From: Frankiales bacterium
GTDB lineage: Bacteria; Actinomycetota; Actinomycetes; Mycobacteriales; SCTD01
Assembly (NCBI GenBank): GCA_025965475.1
Contig: JAOPWV010000075.1
Coordinates: forward strand, 1 to 41,463
Direction: 5' to 3'
DNA: 41,463 nt
Below, one piece after another: positions 36,355-41,463 of the stretch; position 1 is the stretch's first letter; each line of letters begins with the position of its first letter. Below the pieces are notes generated by a model. It had not been told where the DNA came from, ran no database searches, and was given only the letters and a program-made list of their open reading frames with translations. A program made the position numbers and the translations under genes.

Positions 36355-37586
36355 AGACTCGAGGTCGGGGGGCAGGCCGGCAACGGCGCGCGGTCGACCG
36401 GGCAGGACATGCACCGCGGTCCGCCGCGGCCGCTGCCCAGCTCGCTGCCGGCGATCCGGACCACCTCGATGCCGGCCTGCTCGAGGCGCGCGTTGGTCTC
36501 GGTGTTGCGCTCGTAGGCGACGACCAGCCCGGGGGCCAGCGCCAGGGTGTTGTTGCCGTCGTCCCACTGCTCGCGTTCGGCGGTGACCGGGTCGAGCCCG
36601 GTGTCGATGACCCGCAGGCGGTCGATGCGCATGGCGTCCGCGGCGGCCTCGAGGAACGGACGAGGGTCGCCCACGAGCAGTCCCTCGCCGTCCGGGTCGG
36701 GGGTCACCGGATACGCCGCGAGCGTGTCGGCCACCGCGGGGAACATCACGACCGCGTCGACGTCGACCATCGTGCAGACCGTGTCGAGGTGCATCGTCGC
36801 CCGTTCCTGGGCGATGGGCACCGCCAGCACCGTGTGCGCCACGCCGGACGCGAACGCGCGCAGCGCAAAGGCCTCCGCCCCCGCCGGCGTCGTGCGCTGG
36901 CCGGTTCCCACGGCCACCACGCCGGGGGCCATGACCAGGACGTCGCCGCCCTCGAACCAGGCCTCCTCCCGGCTGCCGCCGTACAGCAGCGGGCTGCCGG
37001 CGAACCGCGGATGGTGCCGGTACACCGCCTTGGTCAGCGACGTCTCCCGCTGCCGGGCCTGCATCGACGGGGCCGTCACCGCCACGTGGTCGTCGACCCA
37101 GACCGACGAGTCGCGGGTGAACATCAGGTTGGGCAGCGGGGGGACGACGAACTCGCCGCGGCCGGCCAGGCGGGCCACCACCCCCTCCGGCCCGGCGTGC
37201 GGCAGCTCCTCGTGGGTGAGGCCGGCGGCCACGATCCGGCCCAACTCGTCGCTGGGCAGGCCGAGCAGCATCTGGCGCAGGACGGCGGCCAGCGACGGGC
37301 CGACCGTCGTCGGCGTGACCATGGCGTGGACCACCTCGGCGCGCGCCTCGGGCTGCTCCAGCGTCTCGACGAGCAGGTCGGCCAGGTACAGCACCTCGAC
37401 CCCGCGGTCCCGCAGCGCCTGCGCGAACGCGTCGTGCTCCTCCTGGGCGCGGACGACCCACGGCAGGCCGTCGAACAGCAGGTCCGCACTGTTGCTCGGG
37501 GTCAGGCGCTTGAGCTCCGGACCTGGCCGGTGCAGGAGCACTGAGCGCAGCGGTCCCACCTCGCTGGTGACGCGGTGGCTTCCCAT
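36351..37586 (-). CDS. arcA: Arginine deiminase
   Basis: ATG 37586 gives 411 residues. The guanidine-modifying fold has the full catalytic set: Asp159 in FTRDSSVWV, Glu212 in AWFEGGDV, His266 and Asp268 in TMHLDTV, and nucleophile Cys392 in GGPRCMSCP. It hydrolyses arginine to citrulline and ammonia, the first step of the ADI pathway, which can supply ATP and raise pH. The partner genes arcB and arcC are not in the window. It follows the diiron-protein gene by 37 bases on the same strand, an apparent two-gene operon. Its 3' end overlaps the end of the convergent DUF5926 gene by 4 bases. Confidence 0.95.
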   Translation of the reverse strand: MGSHRVTSEVGPLRSVLLHRPGPELKRLTPSNSADLLFDGLPWVVRAQEEHDAFAQALRDRGVEVLYLADLLVETLEQPEARAEVVHAMVTPTTVGPSLAAVLRQMLLGLPSDELGRIVAAGLTHEELPHAGPEGVVARLAGRGEFVVPPLPNLMFTRDSSVWVDDHVAVTAPSMQARQRETSLTKAVYRHHPRFAGSPLLYGGSREEAWFEGGDVLVMAPGVVAVGTGQRTTPAGAEAFALRAFASGVAHTVLAVPIAQERATMHLDTVCTMVDVDAVVMFPAVADTLAAYPVTPDPDGEGLLVGDPRPFLEAAADAMRIDRLRVIDTGLDPVTAEREQWDDGNNTLALAPGLVVAYERNTETNARLEQAGIEVVRIAGSELGSGRGGPRCMSCPVDRAPLPACPPTSSL

Positions 37587-37623
37587 CGCGCCACCCTGAC
37601 AGACGGCCTCGCCTCGGACGGGG

Positions 37624-38637
37624 CTACGCGGCGTTCCCGTGGTCGGCCCGCTCGCTGAGCAGGTCCTGCCGCAGCGCCTCGAAGAAGGCCAGGTTGACCG
37701 AGGAGCGCCACCAGGCCCCCTTGATGATGCGCGGCCCCCAGGCGGGGTTCTCCGCGACCGTCGGGACGATCGCCTTGTCGACCCAGTCCTTGCCGTGGCG
37801 CGGATCGACCTCGGCGTGCTCGGCGTAGAACGGGTAGGCCTCCGCGGGAGCACCCAGCCGGTCGAAGGCCTGGAGGACGAGCCGGCAGCGCGGGCCGGCC
37901 TGGAGCTCGAGCAGGCCCAGCGCGCCGAGCATCTCCGGCTGCAGCCACCGGTTCGTGGCGAGGAGGCCGCCGAGCGCCGCCCTCTCGAGGGCCTCGACCG
38001 GCTGGTCGTCGCGGGCGACCCGGGGCATCCGCACGGCCTGCACGAGCCGGTCGTGCAGGACGGTGTGCACCGCGTCAGGGTTGCCGTTGCCCATCTCGTC
38101 CCAGTAGTTCTGGGCCAGCTCGAGCTTCGCGCTGCCGGCCAGGCCGATCTGGCAGGCCGCGACGAGGTCGTCGAACCCGCCGTCCGGGCCGCCCTCGAGG
38201 GCGAGGAAGTCGACGAGCTCCGACCAGGTGGCGTCCTTGGCGAGCCACCTGTACGCCGCCGGCAACCGGTCGCGGGCCGCGACGCTGCGCATCGCCTGCA
38301 CCACCTTGTCCGGGTCGTCGGCGTCGGCGAGCCGGCCGGCCTGCTGCCAGGCCAGCTCGAGCTCACCGAGCCACTCCGACTCGAGCCGGTGCTTGAGGTC
38401 GGCGACGGCGGGGTGGCCCTGGAACCGCGCGGCGGTCCCGACCACCTCGAGGGGCGCCGTGTGCAGGTCGTAGACGGCGAGCAGGGTGAGGAAGCGGTCG
38501 CGTCGGTCGACGGGCTGAGCGCCGTACAACCGGGCGAGGCCCGCCTCGTCCCCGGCGACCGCCTCGGCCAGGGCCGAGGCCAGTGCCTGGGAGAGCGCGG
38601 TGCGCAGGACGGGTGCGCTGGAAAGGGGCGGGGTCAT
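37624..38637 (-). CDS. Haem-oxygenase-like diiron (iron-containing redox) protein
   Basis: The 337-residue protein starts at ATG 38637 with GGAGG upstream. It is all-helical and matches the iron-containing redox enzyme group of the haem-oxygenase-like superfamily. Candidate iron ligands are Glu173 and His191 in the helix around [13 protein letters not shown] and DAVHTVLH, and Glu276, Asp278 and His281 in [13 protein letters not shown]. Characterised relatives (HDOs such as UndA, SznF and BesC) use two irons and oxygen to cleave or hydroxylate small molecules. No substrate is known for this subgroup. Transcription with arcA suggests a guanidino or amino-acid substrate, which is inference. It has no signal peptide. 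Confidence 0.85.
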   Translation of the reverse strand: MTPPLSSAPVLRTALSQALASALAEAVAGDEAGLARLYGAQPVDRRDRFLTLLAVYDLHTAPLEVVGTAARFQGHPAVADLKHRLESEWLGELELAWQQAGRLADADDPDKVVQAMRSVAARDRLPAAYRWLAKDATWSELVDFLALEGGPDGGFDDLVAACQIGLAGSAKLELAQNYWDEMGNGNPDAVHTVLHDRLVQAVRMPRVARDDQPVEALERAALGGLLATNRWLQPEMLGALGLLELQAGPRCRLVLQAFDRLGAPAEAYPFYAEHAEVDPRHGKDWVDKAIVPTVAENPAWGPRIIKGAWWRSSVNLAFFEALRQDLLSERADHGNAA

Positions 38638-38690
38638 GACCGGTCGGTCCTCCGTGCGGCGTCGAACGGCTGGGCGTGCTCGGTTCTGTT

Positions 38691-38707
38691 GCCCCCTCCG
38701 GGGGGCG
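38691..38707. other. G/C hairpin in the HDO/SDR divergent region
   Basis: GCCCCC pairs with GGGGGC around a 5-base loop in the 122-base region between divergent genes. It could be an operator-like inverted repeat or a leader hairpin of the minus-strand gene; nothing distinguishes these. Confidence 0.3.
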
Positions 38708-38747
38708 GACTAACAACTCCGTGCGGCAACCGGTGTCGCAGGCGCGT

Positions 38748-38753
38748 TACATT
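38748..38753 (+). promoter_or_regulatory. -10 box for leaderless SDR transcript
   Basis: TACATT (TANNNT) ends exactly six bases before ATG 38760 and no ribosome binding site lies between them, so transcription probably begins at the start codon. Confidence 0.55.
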
Positions 38754-38759
38754 CCGCGG

Positions 38760-39659
38760 ATGGGACTTCTTGACGGCAAGGTCGCCATCGTCACCGGCGC
38801 GGGGCGTGGCATCGGACGAGGCGAGGCCCTCGAACTGGCCGCCCAGGGGGCCGGCGTCGTCGTGGGCGAGGTCGACGCGGACGCCGGCCAGGCGGTCGTG
38901 GACGAGATCACCGCCGCGGGCGGCGCCGCCGTCGTGCAGGTCGGCGACTGCGCGGAGGTCGAGGCGGCCGAGGCCATCGTGGCGCGCGCCGTCGACGAGT
39001 TCGGCCGGCTCGACGCGCTGGTCAACAACGCGGGCATCCTGCGGGACCGGACGCTGGCCAAGATGACGCCGGAGGAGTGGGACGCGGTCATCCGGGTCCA
39101 CCTGCGCGGTCACTACGCGCCGACGCACGCCGCGGTCAACCACTGGCGCGCGGCCGGCCAGCCGGGTCACGTCGTCTGCACGGCAAGCACCAGCGGGGTA
39201 CTGGGCAACTTCGGGCAGGCCAACTACGGCGCCGCCAAGGCCGGCATCGCGGCGTTCGCCCAGATCGTCGCCCAGGAGAACTGGAAGCACGGCATCACCG
39301 TCAACGCGATCTGCCCGGCTGCGCGCACCCGGATGACCGAGGGCGCCTACGGCTCGATCGGCAGCGCCGACGACGACTTCGACTTCTGGCACCCGGACAA
39401 CGTGGCGCCGTTCGTGACCTTCCTGTGCAGCGACGCGGCCGCGCACATCAGCGGCAAGGTGTTCGGTGTGCAGGGCGACACCGTCGAGTTGTACCGGCCG
39501 TGGACGAGCGAGGCCGTCATCGAGAACGGCGGCAACCGCTGGGACCCCGCCGTCTTCGCCGACCGGGTCGGGAACCTCTTCGAGGAGACCGGCATCAACC
39601 CGGCGGCCGAGAACGGGATGGCGCGGCTGCGCTACTCGATGACCAACCGGACCCCCTGA
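38760..39659 (+). CDS. SDR family NAD(P)-dependent oxidoreductase
   Basis: The 299-residue protein starts at ATG 38760. The Rossmann motif TGAGRGIG (12-19), NNAG (89-92) and the catalytic YGAAK (Tyr156, Lys160) with Ser143 or Ser145 upstream define a classical short-chain dehydrogenase. Insertions after the active site and the terminal WTSEAVIENGG region resemble SDRs linked to the MFE-2/17-beta-hydroxysteroid type, which act on 3-hydroxyacyl-CoA or sterols. It may work with CoA-ester metabolism such as the thiolase at 5307-6449, but they are not neighbours. No MaoC hydratase domain is fused. Confidence 0.92.
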   Translation: MGLLDGKVAIVTGAGRGIGRGEALELAAQGAGVVVGEVDADAGQAVVDEITAAGGAAVVQVGDCAEVEAAEAIVARAVDEFGRLDALVNNAGILRDRTLAKMTPEEWDAVIRVHLRGHYAPTHAAVNHWRAAGQPGHVVCTASTSGVLGNFGQANYGAAKAGIAAFAQIVAQENWKHGITVNAICPAARTRMTEGAYGSIGSADDDFDFWHPDNVAPFVTFLCSDAAAHISGKVFGVQGDTVELYRPWTSEAVIENGGNRWDPAVFADRVGNLFEETGINPAAENGMARLRYSMTNRTP

Positions 39660-39729
39660 CCGCAGGCTCCCGCAGCCGGTCGCTGGGCCGGCCGCGCGTC
39701 GACCTGGGCATTTCAGGCTAGACGACCGG

Positions 39730-39762
39730 GTCACAGGAACGTCACGAAAGGGTCACGCGAAG
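39730..39762. promoter_or_regulatory. Three GTCAC repeats at 11-bp period (PhoP-box-like)
   Basis: GTCAC starts at 39730, 39741 and 39752, an exact 11-bp period, just upstream of a TAGAGT -10 box. Tandem TCACA-type half-sites spaced 11 bp apart are the binding pattern of actinobacterial PhoP regulators. The third unit overlaps the expected -35 position, fitting activation. Confidence 0.5.
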
Positions 39763-39777
39763 GACGCGGTGCATCCC

Positions 39778-39783
39778 TAGAGT
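39778..39783 (+). promoter_or_regulatory. -10 box for leaderless epimerase transcript
   Basis: TAGAGT (TANNNT) ends six bases before GTG 39790, consistent with transcription starting at the start codon. It lies downstream of the GTCAC repeat array. Confidence 0.5.
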
Positions 39784-39789
39784 GGGCTG

Positions 39790-40794
39790 GTGCGCGTCTT
39801 CCTCACCGGTGGCACCGGTTTCCTCGGGGCGGAGATCGCGCGCCGTCTACGGGCCCGCGGCGACGACGTGCGGGCCCTGGTGCGCACCCCGGCCAGAGCG
39901 GTTCGCCTGGAGGAGCTCGGCTGTGAACTGGTCGTCGGCGACCTGGCCGACGAGGCCCTGCTCACCGAGGCGTGTCGCGGGATCGATGTCGTCGTCCATG
40001 CTGCGGCGCTGACGCAGATCGGCGTGCCGACCGAGGGTCGGGCCGCCATGGTGGACGCCAACGTCGCGGGCACCGAGCGGGTGCTCGGCGCGGCCCTCGC
40101 CGCGGGCGTCCGCCGGGCCGTCTACGTCTCGACCGTCGCCGTGTTCGGCGACACCCGGGGGCAGGTGGCGGACGAGACCTGGGTGCGTCTCGAGGAGGCC
40201 AGGTACACGTCCGTCTACGAGCAGACGAAGGTCCTCGCGCAGCGGCGGGCTCACGAGATCGCCGCCCGCGGCCTCGCGCTGGTGACCGTCCAGCCCGGCC
40301 TCGTGTACGGACCGGGGGACACCGGCCCGGTCGGCGACCTGCTCCGGCGGTTCCTGGACCGGCGGCTGGGCGCGCTGCCCTTCGCCCGTCTCGGGGTGTC
40401 GCCGGTGCATCGTGACGACGTGGCCGCCGGGGTCCTGCTGGCCCTGGACGAGGGCGTGCCCGGCGAGTCGTACGTCCTGGCCGGACCCCCGGTCCGGATG
40501 GGCGAGCTCGTGGCGCGGCTGGCAGCGGTGAGCGGCCGCCGTCCGCCCCGGCTCCTGCCGACGGCGGTCGTGCGGGCGGCCGCGCCGTTCGGGCGGTTCG
40601 CCGGGCAGGCGCTGGGTCTGCCGCCCAACCTGCGGGAGGTGCTGACCTCCGCGGACGGCGTGACCTACTGGGCGAGCGCCGAGAAGGCCCGCGAGCAGCT
40701 CGGCTGGACGAGCCGGTCGCTCGACCAGGGACTGCGCCAGCTGGCCGGGGCAACCCCGGCTCCCGGTCAGCCGGTGGGCCGACTGCCCGCCTGA
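39790..40794 (+). CDS. NAD-dependent epimerase/dehydratase (extended SDR)
   Basis: The 334-residue protein starts at GTG 39790. TGGTGFLG (6-13), Asp51 in VVGDLAD, Ser114 in YVSTVAVFG and the catalytic YEQTK (Tyr143, Lys147) define an extended SDR. PGLVYGPGD and the VHRDDVA motif are typical of nucleotide-sugar epimerases, dihydroflavonol reductases and 3-beta-hydroxysteroid dehydrogenase-like enzymes. The exact substrate is unknown. Its 3' end overlaps the convergent larC end by 28 bases. Confidence 0.9.
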   Translation: MRVFLTGGTGFLGAEIARRLRARGDDVRALVRTPARAVRLEELGCELVVGDLADEALLTEACRGIDVVVHAAALTQIGVPTEGRAAMVDANVAGTERVLGAALAAGVRRAVYVSTVAVFGDTRGQVADETWVRLEEARYTSVYEQTKVLAQRRAHEIAARGLALVTVQPGLVYGPGDTGPVGDLLRRFLDRRLGALPFARLGVSPVHRDDVAAGVLLALDEGVPGESYVLAGPPVRMGELVARLAAVSGRRPPRLLPTAVVRAAAPFGRFAGQALGLPPNLREVLTSADGVTYWASAEKAREQLGWTSRSLDQGLRQLAGATPAPGQPVGRLPA

Positions 40795-41463
40795 GCGGCG
40801 CCGAGCGCCTCGGCCAGGACCTGCTTGACCGGCCGGCCGAGCGCCGCGGCGGCCGCCTCGACGTCGTCGTACTCCGGCATGGCGTTCACGACCCGGCCGT
40901 CGTGGACCGCCGTCTTGACCCGGATCGTCCGGCCGCCGACCTCGACCGTCGTCTCGCTCCGGTCCAGGGCCCGCTTGCCGACCCGCTGCTCCCGCAGCCC
41001 GATCGTCGAGGTCTCCTCGAAGACCACCCGCCGAACGCCGTCGGCGACCGTGTCGCCGCACAGGACGCTCAGCGTGTGCGCCGGCCGGCCCTTCTTCATG
41101 AGGATCGGCGTCAGCCAGGCGTCCGCCGCGCCGACCTCGAGCAGCCGTTGCAGCACCGCCGGCCACAACCGCGGGTCGAGGTCGTCGACGTTGGTCTCGA
41201 GCAGGAGCGCCGTGCCGGCAGCCGCGCGGAGCGGTTCACCGACCACGAGTCGCAGGACGTTGGCGACCTCGTCCGGATCCCGGCCGCCGGCCCCGACCCC
41301 GACCCGGGTGACCGTCATCGGCGGCAGCTCGCCCCAGCGGCCGACCAGGGTCGCGAGCAGTGCGGCGCCGGTCGGCGTGGTCATCTCGTACGGCGCCGCG
41401 CCCGCCCGCACCGGCACGCCGGCCAGCAGGGCGAGGACGGCGGGGGCCGGCACGGGCAGCGGG
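40767..41463 (-). CDS. larC: Nickel pincer cofactor biosynthesis protein LarC, N-terminal part outside window
   Basis: The frame is open to the window edge and begins mid-protein (PLPVPAPAVLALLAGVPV), so the N-terminal part is cut off; GTG 41453 is internal. Family motifs are PYEMTTPTGAALL, GVGAGGRD, ETNVDDLDPR and TPILMKKGRPAHTL, followed by the C-terminal CTP-dependent cyclometallase region with FEETSTIGLR. LarC inserts nickel into the pyridinium-dithiocarboxylate cofactor used by lactate racemase and related enzymes. The C-terminal region is continuous here, without the programmed frameshift known from Lactobacillus larC. Neither larB nor larE is visible, but they may lie beyond the edge. 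Confidence 0.9.
   Translation of the reverse strand, partial: PLPVPAPAVLALLAGVPVRAGAAPYEMTTPTGAALLATLVGRWGELPPMTVTRVGVGAGGRDPDEVANVLRLVVGEPLRAAAGTALLLETNVDDLDPRLWPAVLQRLLEVGAADAWLTPILMKKGRPAHTLSVLCGDTVADGVRRVVFEETSTIGLREQRVGKRALDRSETTVEVGGRTIRVKTAVHDGRVVNAMPEYDDVEAAAAALGRPVKQVLAEALGAAQAGSRPTG

Overview
The window is chromosomal DNA from a high-GC actinobacterium. Codon third positions are almost all G or C, GTG starts are common, and the gene order matches the gyrA-to-pknB neighbourhood near the replication origin that mycobacteria, streptomycetes and Frankia-like genera share. A Frankiales- or Geodermatophilales-like host is plausible, but genus cannot be read from the sequence.

Positions 1-18.4 kb form the conserved origin-proximal segment. 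It opens with the end of a DUF3566 membrane protein gene (normally just after gyrA), then tRNA-Ile(GAT), a DLW-39 small protein and tRNA-Ala(TGC). Next come a DJ-1/PfpI protein, a GAF-GGDEF diguanylate cyclase, ppiA, a zinc-ribbon rhomboid protease, a PH-domain protein and a thiolase. A division and cell-wall block follows: crgA (minus) facing DUF881, class E sortase, a small membrane protein and pabA/trpG (plus). Convergent to these is the tightly overlapping minus-strand operon fhaA-fhaB-pstP-rodA-pbpA-pknA-pknB, which couples peptidoglycan synthesis to Ser/Thr kinase signalling. tRNA-Leu(CAG) and a strong hairpin terminator end the segment.

Positions 18.3-30 kb hold a long minus-strand run that looks like one stress (proteostasis plus redox) locus: trxC, dnaK, grpE, a CbpA-type dnaJ, cbpM, clpB, a second degenerate CbpM-like gene, a lipoprotein HtrA protease, an HdeD-type membrane protein, a cNMP-thioredoxin-fold-FAD oxidoreductase, a UBP-type zinc finger and a truncated ABM-fold gene. 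The run ends against the tRNA-Leu terminator. Its content recalls the Trx/Clp/HdeD/DegP cargo of proteobacterial heat-resistance islands, and this is the best candidate here for a poorly described system.

Positions 30.1-32.7 kb (minus) encode NAD salvage: pncB, pncA and an NrtR-type Nudix regulator whose Nudix box is catalytically degenerate. The divergent plus-strand run 32.8-36.4 kb holds an Fpg/Nei glycosylase, a rhodanese, a glycerophosphodiesterase, an anti-sigma-factor-type ATPase and a DUF5926 protein. At 36.4-38.6 kb (minus) a haem-oxygenase-like diiron protein gene precedes arginine deiminase in an apparent operon. An SDR dehydrogenase and an NAD-dependent epimerase (plus) follow, and the window closes with the C-terminal part of larC (minus, cut by the window edge). 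No CRISPR array, insertion sequence or phage gene was seen, and no gap over 300 bases lacks a gene.
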